Shown: piece by piece, positions 25,986 to 34,298 of the stretch
How positions within the stretch are numbered: position 1 is the stretch's first letter
Layout of the letters: every line of letters begins with the position of its first letter
Source of the DNA: Rhizobiaceae bacterium
Lineage (GTDB): Bacteria; Pseudomonadota; Alphaproteobacteria; Rhizobiales; Rhizobiaceae
Direction of reading: 5' to 3'
Length of the DNA: 64,000 nucleotides
NCBI GenBank assembly: GCA_017640615.1
Contig: JAEPQK010000005.1
Location: 248,001-312,000, forward strand
Position numbers and translations under genes: made by a program
The notes under the pieces: generated by a model
Told to the model about the DNA's origin: nothing
Seen by the model: only the letters and a program-made list of their open reading frames with translations
The model's database searches: none

Positions 25986-27553
25986 TGACAAGGGAAATGA
26001 CGATGCTCCACCGGATGTCGAAATCTCGGGCGGTCGCACGGCTGGCGCGCTGGTCTGGTGCTTCGGTGCTCGCGCTGGCGCTGGTTGGGGCAAGCGCATT
26101 GACGCCCCTCGCAACGACGGCAAACGGCCAGAGCGGCGAGCTGCGCATCAGTTCCTCATCTGCCGGAAACCAGCGCCTCAAGCTGGGGCTCAACAAGTCT
26201 GTGGTGGTCGACCTACCCGCCGACGCCTACGACATTTTGGTCGCCAACCCCACGGTTGCCGATGCGGTGACACGCACGGCGCGCCGTATCTATCTTTTCG
26301 GTAAACAGGTTGGCGAAACCAACATCTTCGTGTTCGGCGCCAATGGTGAGCAGATCGTCAGCCTCGACCTCGCGGTCGAGCGCGACGTGTCCGGTCTGCA
26401 GGAATATCTGAAGCGTTTCATCCCGGATTCTCAAATCGAGGTTGAACTGCTCAACGACAACGTCGTTCTTTCGGGCACGGTTCAGACGCCGCTCGACGCC
26501 GCGCGCGCCGCGCAGCTGGCGCAGGTTTTTGTGACCGGCGGTGAAGCGACCACCGGTCAATATTCGCAGACCGCTTCCGGCGGCGGCGAGTCCTCTGGCG
26601 TGGACATCGATAACCCCGACCAGGAACGCCGCACCAGCCAGATCGTCAATCTGCTCAAGGTTATCGGCGAAGATCAGGTGACGCTGAAGGTCACGGTCGC
26701 CGAAGTCAGCCGCAACGTAATGAAGCAGCTCTCGGTCAATCTGCTGGCCAACAACACTTCAAACGGCATCAGCTGGGGCCTCGTTGGCGAGACGGTTGCG
26801 GGGCTTGGCAAATCGATCAGCGGTTCTGGCGGTAGCTTCGATTCCGGTCTGCTCGACGCATATTTCAACGCCATGGAACAGTCCGGAGTCATGAAAACGC
26901 TGGCTGAGCCTACGCTCACTGCGGTTTCCGGCGAGAAAGCGACGTTCCGTGTCGGCGGCGAGTTCAATCTCATTACCGGCCAGGCCATCGATGACGATAC
27001 AGGCGCGATCACCTACGAAACGGAACGGCTTGAATACGGTATCGGGCTGGAGTTCCAGCCGGTGGTTCTATCGCCTGGCCGTATCAGCCTGAAAATTCGC
27101 ACCCAGGTCTCAGAGCCTACGAATGAAGGCTCTGTTCAGCTGGGCGTGGGTGGCCGTCGCGGTTCGACCAATCTTCTGTCGATCCGCCGCCGCCTGGCCG
27201 ACACCACCGTTGAACTGCCCTCGGGCGGCTCCATGATGATCGCAGGTTTGGTGCGCGACGATATTCGTCAGACGGCCTCGGGCCTGCCGGGTCTGTCCAA
27301 GATTCCGGTCCTTGGCGCGCTGTTCCGCAGCCGCGACTTCGTTCGCAACGAAACCGAGCTCGTCATTATCGTGACGCCTTACATGACCCGTCCTGTCGCC
27401 AGAAACGACCTGGCCCGTCCGGACGACAACTTCAATCCGGCCCATGACGGTGCTGCGATGCTGCTCGGGCGGATCAATCGGGTCTACGGGACCGCAGAAA
27501 CCAGCAAACCGAACGGCCGGTATCACGGCGTCGTCGGCTTCATCTACAAGTGA
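25985..27553 (+). CDS. cpaC: Outer-membrane secretin CpaC/RcpA
   Basis: 522 residues. Forms the outer-membrane pore of the Tad pilus. A signal peptide is followed by the pilus N-terminal domain (LKLGLNKSVVVDLPADAYDI), a BON-like linker (SGTVQTPLDAARAAQLAQVF), and the secretin domain with LAEPTLTAVSGEKATFRVGG, TTVELPSGGSMMIAGLV and VLGALFRSRDF...NETELVIIVTPYMTRPV. Translation may begin at ATG 25985 (overlapping the cpaB stop) or at 26003, which has AGGGAA six bases upstream. Part of cpaB-C-D-E-F-tadB-C. Confidence 0.95.
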   Translation: MTREMTMLHRMSKSRAVARLARWSGASVLALALVGASALTPLATTANGQSGELRISSSSAGNQRLKLGLNKSVVVDLPADAYDILVANPTVADAVTRTARRIYLFGKQVGETNIFVFGANGEQIVSLDLAVERDVSGLQEYLKRFIPDSQIEVELLNDNVVLSGTVQTPLDAARAAQLAQVFVTGGEATTGQYSQTASGGGESSGVDIDNPDQERRTSQIVNLLKVIGEDQVTLKVTVAEVSRNVMKQLSVNLLANNTSNGISWGLVGETVAGLGKSISGSGGSFDSGLLDAYFNAMEQSGVMKTLAEPTLTAVSGEKATFRVGGEFNLITGQAIDDDTGAITYETERLEYGIGLEFQPVVLSPGRISLKIRTQVSEPTNEGSVQLGVGGRRGSTNLLSIRRRLADTTVELPSGGSMMIAGLVRDDIRQTASGLPGLSKIPVLGALFRSRDFVRNETELVIIVTPYMTRPVARNDLARPDDNFNPAHDGAAMLLGRINRVYGTAETSKPNGRYHGVVGFIYK

Positions 27554-27567
27554 TCGGGGTAAGACAC

Positions 27568-28278
27568 ATGACACAGGCGGGTTTGCCAAAGCGCGCTGCT
27601 ATCAGGCCTTCGGTCACAGCTGCAGTTCTGATCACCTTGTCGGCCGCGCTTCTCTCCGGCTGCGCCAAGCGCCACCACATTACGGTCGGTTCGGTGCCCG
27701 ACGACTACCGCACCAACCATCCGATCGTGGTGGCGGAGCGCGACCAGGTGCTGGACGTGCCGGTGGGAATGTCCACCAGCAAACTAAGCTATGGCCAGCG
27801 GCAGGTCATTGCCGGTCATCTTGCCGGATATGAAAAAGAATCCGGTGCGGCATTGCGCATTCTCGTCCCGTCGGGCTCGGCAAATGCAGGCGCAGCATCA
27901 TTCGTCGCTGACGAGATCGCCGACCTCGCACGCGCCCAGGGCGTACATTCCGGCCTTATTCTGATCAGCCACTATACGGTTTCGCAGCCCGAAACCTCTG
28001 CGCCAGTGCGCGTCGTTTACGCTGCCGTCACCGCTGGCACCGGGCCTTGCGGCCGGTGGCCGGGCGACGTGCTCGATACGGGCGAAAACCGGCACTACGC
28101 CAATTTCGGCTGCGCCTACCAGAAGAACCTGGCAGCCCAACTCGACAATCCGATGGACATTCTCGGGCCGCGCCAGCGCACCGAGATCGATCCCGAAAAC
28201 CGTTCGGTCGCCATCGAAACCTACAAGACCCGCGGCGTCTCAGAGGAATTCCGCACCAATTCTGAAGTGAACTACTAG
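27568..28278 (+). CDS. cpaD: Pilus assembly lipoprotein CpaD
   Basis: 236 residues from ATG 27568, behind GGGGTAAG. A lipobox LLSGCAK ends the signal peptide. The body has the CpaD pattern YRTNHPIVVAERDQVLDVPV, VIAGHLAGYEKESGAALRIL and a C-terminal Cys pair region GPCGRWPGDVL...YANFGCAYQKNLAAQLDNP. CpaD/TadD-type lipoproteins support secretin assembly at the outer membrane. A GTG at 27550 in frame overlaps the cpaC stop but lacks a better site. Confidence 0.93.
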   Translation: MTQAGLPKRAAIRPSVTAAVLITLSAALLSGCAKRHHITVGSVPDDYRTNHPIVVAERDQVLDVPVGMSTSKLSYGQRQVIAGHLAGYEKESGAALRILVPSGSANAGAASFVADEIADLARAQGVHSGLILISHYTVSQPETSAPVRVVYAAVTAGTGPCGRWPGDVLDTGENRHYANFGCAYQKNLAAQLDNPMDILGPRQRTEIDPENRSVAIETYKTRGVSEEFRTNSEVNY

Positions 28279-28301
28279 TCCGCAGATCGGGTGATAAGAA
28301 T

Positions 28302-29579
28302 ATGAGCAACCTCGCTTACGAAACATCGCCGGAAGAAAGCCGCGTCGAAAACGATGCCGCTTCCATGGCCGATCTGCGGCCGATCCCGCGGATATCGATC
28401 CAGGCTTTCTGCGAAACCGAGAGCGTCGCCAGCCCAATCGAACGGGCCGGCGAAGACCGTCGCATGGTCAAAGCGCATCTCAAATCGCATATGGGCGGCA
28501 TCACCACCGCGATCGAATTTTATCAGACCGCACCGACGCCAAACCTGATCATACTGGAATCGCGGCAGGAGCCGCGCGAACTACTGGAATCGCTGGGTCA
28601 GCTCGCCGAGGTCTGCGATCCGAACACCAAAGTCATCATCATTGGGCACTACAACGATGTGTGGCTCTACCGTGAGCTCATCCGTTCCGGCGTGTCCGAA
28701 TATGTTGTCGCTCCAATTTCGATGGCCGACATCGTTTCGGTGATTTCGCAGCTGTTTGTTGACCCTGACGCGGAGCCTATCGGCAAGGCGATTGCATTTA
28801 TAGGCGCCAAGGGCGGTGTCGGCTCATCCACCATCGCCCACAACGTGGCCTGGGAGATGTCTTCGCTGTTCGAATCCGAGGTTGTCGTCGCCGATCTCGA
28901 TCTCGCCTTCGGAACAGCTAACATCAACTTCGATCAGGATCCGGCGCAGGGAATTGCCGAGGCGGTGTTCGCTCCGGAGCGTATTGACGAGGTCTATCTC
29001 GACCGGCTTTTGGCGCAGTGCGCTGATCATCTTTCGCTGCTCGCCGCCCCGTCCACTCTGGACAGGGTCTATGATTTTGACGCTGAGGCATTTGCGCAGA
29101 TTATTGATGTTGCGCAGCGCAGTGCACCGCTACTGGTTCTCGACGTGCCGCATCTGTGGTCGGGGTGGAGCCGCAACGTTCTGTCGCGCGCGGATGATGT
29201 GATCATTACTGCGACGCCGGAACTTGCCAATCTGCGCAACACGAAAAACATCATAGATACGCTGAAGAAGCTGCGGCCGAACGACGGCCCGCCAAAGCTG
29301 GTCATCAACCAGGTCGGTGTGCCGAAGCGCCCCGAAATTTCGGTAGGCGACTTTACGGAGCCGCTCGAGATCGAGCCGACAGCGGTTATTCCCTTCGAAC
29401 CTCAATTGTTCGGCAATGCCGCCAACAACGGGCGCATGCTGGGCGAGATGGATGCACAACATGCCATCGTCGGTTCGGTGCGCGAACTCGCCCATATTCT
29501 CACCGGGCGCATTGAGCCCAAGGCGAAGAAAAAGGCAGGTCTCGGCAGCATTCTGGAAAAGCTGAAACGCAAGAAGTAA
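28302..29579 (+). CDS. cpaE: Tad localisation ATPase CpaE/TadZ
   Basis: 425 residues. An N-terminal receiver-like domain (LIILESRQEPRELLESLGQL to IRSGVSEYVVAPISM) is followed by a ParA/MinD-like ATPase with the deviant P-loop FIGAKGGVGSSTIAHN; the signature Lys is kept and the second Lys is Ser, as in other TadZ proteins. Later LVLDVPHLWSGWSRNVLSRA and KLVINQVGVPKRPEI match the fold. It ends in a basic tail, EKLKRKK. TadZ directs the pilus machine to the pole in Caulobacter-like cells. Confidence 0.94.
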   Translation: MSNLAYETSPEESRVENDAASMADLRPIPRISIQAFCETESVASPIERAGEDRRMVKAHLKSHMGGITTAIEFYQTAPTPNLIILESRQEPRELLESLGQLAEVCDPNTKVIIIGHYNDVWLYRELIRSGVSEYVVAPISMADIVSVISQLFVDPDAEPIGKAIAFIGAKGGVGSSTIAHNVAWEMSSLFESEVVVADLDLAFGTANINFDQDPAQGIAEAVFAPERIDEVYLDRLLAQCADHLSLLAAPSTLDRVYDFDAEAFAQIIDVAQRSAPLLVLDVPHLWSGWSRNVLSRADDVIITATPELANLRNTKNIIDTLKKLRPNDGPPKLVINQVGVPKRPEISVGDFTEPLEIEPTAVIPFEPQLFGNAANNGRMLGEMDAQHAIVGSVRELAHILTGRIEPKAKKKAGLGSILEKLKRKK

Positions 29580-29587
29580 CGCAAGTC

Positions 29588-29609
29588 GGTCTGCCGCTTG
29601 TGGCAGACC
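29588..29609 (+). other. Hairpin between cpaE and cpaF
   Basis: GGTCTGCC-GCTTGT-GGCAGACC, an 8-bp stem in the 69-bp gap, without a T-run. Possibly an mRNA processing or stability element. Confidence 0.4.
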
Positions 29610-29648
29610 AGTTCGTAAAGACCACGGTCCAAGGATACGGCTGGGGAC

Positions 29649-31193
29649 ATGTTCGGTAGAAGAGGCAACACAGATTCCGCGGTTAGCGTGCCGGCGCCAA
29701 AGCCGATGCCGCAGACCGTTGACGCGCCCGAGCCACAGCGAGAGCAGGCCAGGCCCGCACCTGATGTCGAGCAGAGCGCTGCCCGCAGCACGCCGAGCCA
29801 GCCGCCTGAACCGGCATCCGCGCCGGCGCCGCCTAAGGAGAATCGCAAGATTGAGACGCCGCCGCCAATGGCGGCTGAGGCGCCGCGCCGTCCTACCGTA
29901 CGCGAGCGCAGCGAAAACTATTACGACATCAAGGCGCAGGTCTTTTCCGCGCTTATCGACACGATCGACCTCTCGCAGCTTGCAAAGCTTGAGCCGGACA
30001 ATGCGCGCGAAGAAATCCGCGACATCGTCAACGACATCATCGCGATCAAAAACTTCGCGATGTCGATCTCCGAGCAGGAGGAAATCCTTGAGGACATCTG
30101 TAACGATGTTCTGGGTTATGGGCCGCTCGAGCCGCTGCTCGCCCGCGACGACATTGCCGACATCATGGTCAATGGTGCGCGCCAGGTGTTTATCGAAGTG
30201 GATGGCCGCACTGTAGAAACCGGCGTCCGCTTCCGCGACAATCAGCAGCTCCTGAACATCTGTCAGCGTATCGTGAGCCAGGTTGGCCGCCGCGTCGATG
30301 AATCGTCCCCAATCTGCGACGCGCGACTTCCCGACGGCAGCCGTGTCAACGTTATCGCTCCTCCGCTGGCGATTGACGGGCCCTCACTCACGATCCGTAA
30401 GTTCAGAAAAGACAAGCTGACGCTGGATCAGCTGGTTCGCTTTGGCGCGATCACGCCGGAAGGCGCGGAGGTGCTGAAGATCATCGGCAAGGTCCGTTGC
30501 AACGTGGTCATTTCGGGCGGTACCGGCTCCGGTAAGACAACGCTGCTCAACTGTCTTTCGAACTTCGTCGGCGAAGACGAGCGGGTAATTACCTGCGAAG
30601 ACTCCGCCGAGCTACAGCTCCAACAGCCGCATGTGGTTCGTCTGGAAACGCGCCCCCCCAATCTCGAGGGCGAAGGCGAGATCACAATGCGAGATCTCGT
30701 CAAGAACTGCCTGCGTATGCGCCCCGAACGCATCATCGTCGGTGAGGTGCGCGGCTCCGAAGTGTTTGACCTTCTGTCGGCAATGAACACCGGCCACGAC
30801 GGTTCGATGGGCACCATCCACGCCAACAGCCCGCGTGAGTGCCTGAGCCGTATCGAATCCATGATCGCGATGGGCGGCTTCTCGCTTCCGCAGCGAACCG
30901 TGCGCGAGATCATCGTCGGATCGATCGACATCATCATTCAGGCCGCGCGTCTGCGCGACGGCTCGCGCCGCATCACCCACATTACCGAGGTGATCGGCAT
31001 GGAAGGCGACGTCATCATCACGCAGGACCTCGTCCTCTACGATATCACCGGTGAGGACGCGTCGGGCAAGCTGATCGGCAAGCACATTTCGACAGGCGTG
31101 GGTCGGCCCGCCTTCTGGGATCGGGCGCGTTACTACAATGAAGAGCAGCGGCTCGCATCGGCCCTCGAGGCGATGGAAAAGTCAACGCAATAA
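29649..31193 (+). CDS. cpaF: Secretion ATPase CpaF/TadA
   Basis: 514 residues. Powers pilus extension (and in Tad systems also retraction). The first 80 residues are Pro/Ala-rich and low-complexity ([14 protein letters not shown]). The core contains [20 protein letters not shown], Walker [12 protein letters not shown] (about 288-297), [20 protein letters not shown] (Asp box), [19 protein letters not shown] (Walker B) and the His box [16 protein letters not shown] hexameric GspE-superfamily ATPase at the inner membrane. The 69-bp gap upstream is the largest between cpaE and tadC. Confidence 0.96.
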   Translation: MFGRRGNTDSAVSVPAPKPMPQTVDAPEPQREQARPAPDVEQSAARSTPSQPPEPASAPAPPKENRKIETPPPMAAEAPRRPTVRERSENYYDIKAQVFSALIDTIDLSQLAKLEPDNAREEIRDIVNDIIAIKNFAMSISEQEEILEDICNDVLGYGPLEPLLARDDIADIMVNGARQVFIEVDGRTVETGVRFRDNQQLLNICQRIVSQVGRRVDESSPICDARLPDGSRVNVIAPPLAIDGPSLTIRKFRKDKLTLDQLVRFGAITPEGAEVLKIIGKVRCNVVISGGTGSGKTTLLNCLSNFVGEDERVITCEDSAELQLQQPHVVRLETRPPNLEGEGEITMRDLVKNCLRMRPERIIVGEVRGSEVFDLLSAMNTGHDGSMGTIHANSPRECLSRIESMIAMGGFSLPQRTVREIIVGSIDIIIQAARLRDGSRRITHITEVIGMEGDVIITQDLVLYDITGEDASGKLIGKHISTGVGRPAFWDRARYYNEEQRLASALEAMEKSTQ

Positions 31194-31214
31194 GGGCGAA
31201 GGGTTCTGTGCGCG

Positions 31215-32228
31215 ATGTTCGGTCTCGATATGACATTGCTGATCTTCATCGTACTGGCCGCGGTCAGCGCGGCAGCCGTCGCCTATGGCCTGATGTTCAC
31301 CTCCATGAGCAATCAAGCCAAAGCGGCAAAGCGCCTAGACACCGTCAAGAAGGCAGAGACCGACCGTGCCGTGGTCAAGGCTTCGCGCGATCGCCTGGCC
31401 GAGGCAGCAAAACGCCGCAAATCCGTTCAGGATTCACTGAAGGATTTGGACGAGCGCCAAAAGGACCGCGACCGCAACATCAAAAAGCCGCCGCTGCGCG
31501 TCCAGCTTCGCCAGGCGGGGCTCAAGGTTACGATCGAGCGCTTCTACATCTACTCGGTGGTCACCGGTATTTTCGTGACCATCATTGCGTTCATTGCTGG
31601 CGCACCGCTGCTGACGCTCCCGGGCGCCCTGCTTGCCGGTACGATTGGACTGCCACGCTGGTTCGTTTCGTTCCGTCGCGGCCGCCGCGTGAAAGCCTTC
31701 CTGAACGAGTTTCCGAATGCGCTAGACGTTATCGTGCGCGCGGTGAAATCCGGTCTGCCGCTCAATGACGGTATCCGCCTGATCGCGACTGAATCTCAGG
31801 AGCCTGTGAAGTCCGAGTTCCGCCGCATCGTGGAGGCGCAGCAGGTCGGCGTTTCGACCTCCGAAGCTACAATGCGCATGCAGGAAACCATGCCGTGTCC
31901 CGAGGCTGGTTTTTTCGGCATCGTGATTCAGATCCAGAGCCAGGCCGGCGGCAATCTCTCGGAAGCGCTAGGCAACCTCTCGCGCGTGCTGCGCGACCGC
32001 AAGAAAATGAAGGCAAAGGTGCAGGCGCTTTCGATGGAAGCGAAGGCCTCGGCCGCGATTATCGGTGCTCTGCCGTTCATCGTGGCGTTCCTCGTCTATC
32101 TGACAAGCCCGTCCTACATCATGCCTCTCTTCACCACGAGCAAGGGCCATCTCATCCTTGGCATTTCCGCCATCTGGATGACGATGGGCGTTTTCGTGAT
32201 GAAGAAGATGATCAACATCGACGTGTAG
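31215..32228 (+). CDS. tadB: Tad inner-membrane platform protein TadB
   Basis: 337 residues. One N-terminal membrane segment (LLIFIVLAAVSAAAVAYGLM), a basic charged linker (KASRDRLAEAAKRRK), then a T2SSF domain and paired membrane helices. IVRAVKSGLPLNDGIRLIATE and EAGFFGIVIQIQSQAGGNLS are typical GspF-like motifs, and the last helices include LPFIVAFLVYLTSPSYIMPL. TadB forms the platform with TadC. It starts 22 bases after cpaF. Confidence 0.94.
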   Translation: MFGLDMTLLIFIVLAAVSAAAVAYGLMFTSMSNQAKAAKRLDTVKKAETDRAVVKASRDRLAEAAKRRKSVQDSLKDLDERQKDRDRNIKKPPLRVQLRQAGLKVTIERFYIYSVVTGIFVTIIAFIAGAPLLTLPGALLAGTIGLPRWFVSFRRGRRVKAFLNEFPNALDVIVRAVKSGLPLNDGIRLIATESQEPVKSEFRRIVEAQQVGVSTSEATMRMQETMPCPEAGFFGIVIQIQSQAGGNLSEALGNLSRVLRDRKKMKAKVQALSMEAKASAAIIGALPFIVAFLVYLTSPSYIMPLFTTSKGHLILGISAIWMTMGVFVMKKMINIDV

Positions 32229-32234
32229 GCGGCA

Positions 32235-33224
32235 ATGATAGACCAAGTCGTCAAAAGCATTCTTGAACCCGGGTTCCTCATCGCTCTGCTGGTGGGGATC
32301 GCGGTCTTCGCAACCTTCTTCACAGCGATGCCGGCGCTGAGCGGCAATCAGCTCAAGACGCGCATGAAATCGGTCGCGCTGGAGCGTGACGAACTGCGCG
32401 CAAAGCAGCGCGCTCGGCTGGCAAGCGAGTCGGACCGCCGCCGCAAGGGTTTGCGTGAAGAAGAAGCCACTGGCATGCGCTCCATTGTGGAGCGTCTCGA
32501 TCTCAAGCGGGCGCTTGCAGACGAGAGTACGGTCGGCAAACTGCGCATGGCTGGCTTCCGCGGCCAGAATCCGCTGACGCGTTTCCTGTTCTTCCGTCTT
32601 GTGCTGCCGGCAGTCGGTCTGGTGCTTGCGGTGATCTATATCTTCCTGCTTGGAGGACTGGCCGAGCAGCCTTTCTTCGTAAAGCTGTTCGTCTGCATCC
32701 TGTTTGCCTATGCGGGTTTCTACGCGCCCGTTGTCTACGTCTCCAACCGTGCGACGAAGCGCAAGCAGTCCATCCAGAGAGCATGGCCGGACGCGCTGGA
32801 CCTGATGCTGATCTGCGTGGAATCCGGTATCTCGATCGAAGCGGCGTTCAAGCGCGTTGCTGAGGAGATAGGCGTGCAGTCGGTCGAACTCGCCGAAGAG
32901 CTGGTGTTGACCAACGCCGAGCTTTCATTCCTGCAGGAGCGCCGGCAGGCATATGAGAACCTGGCGAACCGCACCGGCCTGGAATCGGTGAAGAGTGTGT
33001 CTCAAGCACTGATTCAGGCCGAGCGCTACGGCACGCCCGTGGGTCACGCGCTGCGCGTTCTGTCCACCGAAAGCCGCGATGCGCGCATGAACGAGGCCGA
33101 GAAAAAAGCGGCTGCGCTGCCGCCAAAACTCACCGTACCAATGATCCTGTTCTTCCTTCCTGTGCTGTTCGCGGTCATTCTTGGACCGGCCGGCATTCAG
33201 GTCAGCGAACAGGGGATTTTCTAA
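32235..33224 (+). CDS. tadC: Tad inner-membrane platform protein TadC
   Basis: 329 residues. Second GspF-like platform protein. The N-terminal helix (FLIALLVGIAVFATFFTA), a charged region and two central helices precede the T2SSF motif WPDALDLMLICVESGISIEA and SLIQAERYGTPVGHALRVL (first residues in the sequence are SQALIQAE), with a last helix VPMILFFLPVLFAVILGPAG. It begins six bases after tadB and ends directly at the GGGCAGTA repeat array. Last plus-strand gene of the pilus unit. Confidence 0.94.
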   Translation: MIDQVVKSILEPGFLIALLVGIAVFATFFTAMPALSGNQLKTRMKSVALERDELRAKQRARLASESDRRRKGLREEEATGMRSIVERLDLKRALADESTVGKLRMAGFRGQNPLTRFLFFRLVLPAVGLVLAVIYIFLLGGLAEQPFFVKLFVCILFAYAGFYAPVVYVSNRATKRKQSIQRAWPDALDLMLICVESGISIEAAFKRVAEEIGVQSVELAEELVLTNAELSFLQERRQAYENLANRTGLESVKSVSQALIQAERYGTPVGHALRVLSTESRDARMNEAEKKAAALPPKLTVPMILFFLPVLFAVILGPAGIQVSEQGIF

Positions 33225-33256
33225 GGGCAGTAGGGCAGTAGGGCAGTAGGGCAGTA
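33225..33256. repeat. Perfect tandem repeat (GGGCAGTA)x4
   Basis: Four identical 8-base units beginning immediately after the tadC stop codon. A degenerate inverted array with the same period lies on the other side of the terminator at 33333-33364. Confidence 0.95.
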
Positions 33257-33297
33257 GGTAGAGGTTTCCTGGCCCATCTCGCCGACTCCAACCCACT

Positions 33298-33325
33298 AAA
33301 AAGGGCGCCAAGTGGCGCCCTTTTT
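33298..33325. terminator. Bidirectional terminator between tadC and tadD
   Basis: AAAAAGGGCGCCA-AG-TGGCGCCCTTTTT, a perfect palindrome with A-run and T-run on opposite sides, so it can end both the convergent tadC and tadD transcripts. Confidence 0.92.
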
Positions 33326-33332
33326 CGATGCC

Positions 33333-33364
33333 TACTGACCTACTGCCCTAAGGCCATATTGCCC
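33333..33364. repeat. Degenerate inverted copies of the 8-base repeat
   Basis: Period-8 units TACTGACC, TACTGCCC, TAAGGCCA, TATTGCCC. The second is the exact reverse complement of GGGCAGTA; the first and fourth differ by one base. The array runs up to the tadD stop codon (33364-33366). Confidence 0.75.
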
Positions 33365-34176
33365 TAGTTCGTATTCCGCTCTTCGTCTTCGAGCTGGCTC
33401 CATGCGTTCTGCTGTGAAAGCATGCTGCGCAAATAGGCGACATTCGCCCTTGCCTGTTCGGGCGCGAGCTCCTGGCCGGCGATCTGCTCGGCTTCCTTGA
33501 AGCGGCCCTGCAGCCCGACGACGAGCGCCAGGTTCTGGCGCACACGGCTGTCGGCTCCGGGAGATTGCACGGCTGCGCGCAGATGTTTCTCCGCCGTCTT
33601 GAGGTCGCCCTCAAGCACGTAAGACATGCCGAGGTTCGACAGGATCGAAGGTTCCTGCGGGCGCAAGTCGAGCGCCTTGCGATAAAGCTCGCGGGCCTGC
33701 TTGCTCTGGCCGAGCTGATCGAGGATTGCGGCTTCGGCCGAAACGAGCTTCCAGTCCGGATATTCGGGCGTCTGTGCCCTGCGAACGGCGTCGAGCGCCG
33801 GTTCGAACTGGCCGGCCGAAGCGAGCGCCTTGCCATAGGCGGCAAGCACAGCGCGCTCCTGCGGGAAATCGATCGCTGCCTTGCGCATCACCGCCAGCGC
33901 CTGGTCGGTGCGGCCGGCAATCTGCAGCACTGCGGCATAGCGCATCGCGATATTCGGGTTCTTGGTGTTCTTTGTGTAGGCGCTGCCCAGCGACTGCAAC
34001 TCGGCATCGACTTCCGACTGCGAAAGCGTCTCGACGGGGCGCGAATTCGTCCTGTCTATCGAACCCGTGGTCAGCCGCTTGTTTGCGCAGCCGGCAAGGC
34101 CAAGCGCCAGAATGGCGGTTGCCGAGATCAGGGCGAGTCTCCTCGCCGAATAGGGGTTTTGGCGAACTGGCAACAT
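33364..34176 (-). CDS. tadD: Tetratricopeptide lipoprotein TadD
   Basis: 270 residues. A lipobox LGLAGCANKR after the signal peptide, then several TPR-type helical repeats (MRYAAVLQIAGRTDQALAVM; VLAAYGKALASAGQFEPALD; LDQLGQSKQARELYRKALDL; ILSNLGMSYVLEGDLKTAEK; RVRQNLALVVGLQGRFKEAE). TadD is the pilotin-like lipoprotein of Tad systems. It is convergent with tadC and divergent from the aminopeptidase gene, so it has its own promoter. TTAACC...GGTTAA (34241-34261) lies in that upstream gap. Confidence 0.9.
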   Translation of the reverse strand: MLPVRQNPYSARRLALISATAILALGLAGCANKRLTTGSIDRTNSRPVETLSQSEVDAELQSLGSAYTKNTKNPNIAMRYAAVLQIAGRTDQALAVMRKAAIDFPQERAVLAAYGKALASAGQFEPALDAVRRAQTPEYPDWKLVSAEAAILDQLGQSKQARELYRKALDLRPQEPSILSNLGMSYVLEGDLKTAEKHLRAAVQSPGADSRVRQNLALVVGLQGRFKEAEQIAGQELAPEQARANVAYLRSMLSQQNAWSQLEDEERNTN

Positions 34177-34298
34177 CGCGGCGCGGTCTCCTGATCCTGT
34201 GTGTCTTCGGCCGGTCGTCTTCCAGTTGAGAAATATTCTGTTAACCCTAACGGATGGTTAAGGTCGGCCGCTGCGGCCACACGAAATGAGCTCCCCGA

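Noticed and set aside
33225-33256. CRISPR-like array
   Set aside because: Units are only 8 bases, contiguous, with no spacers and no cas genes.
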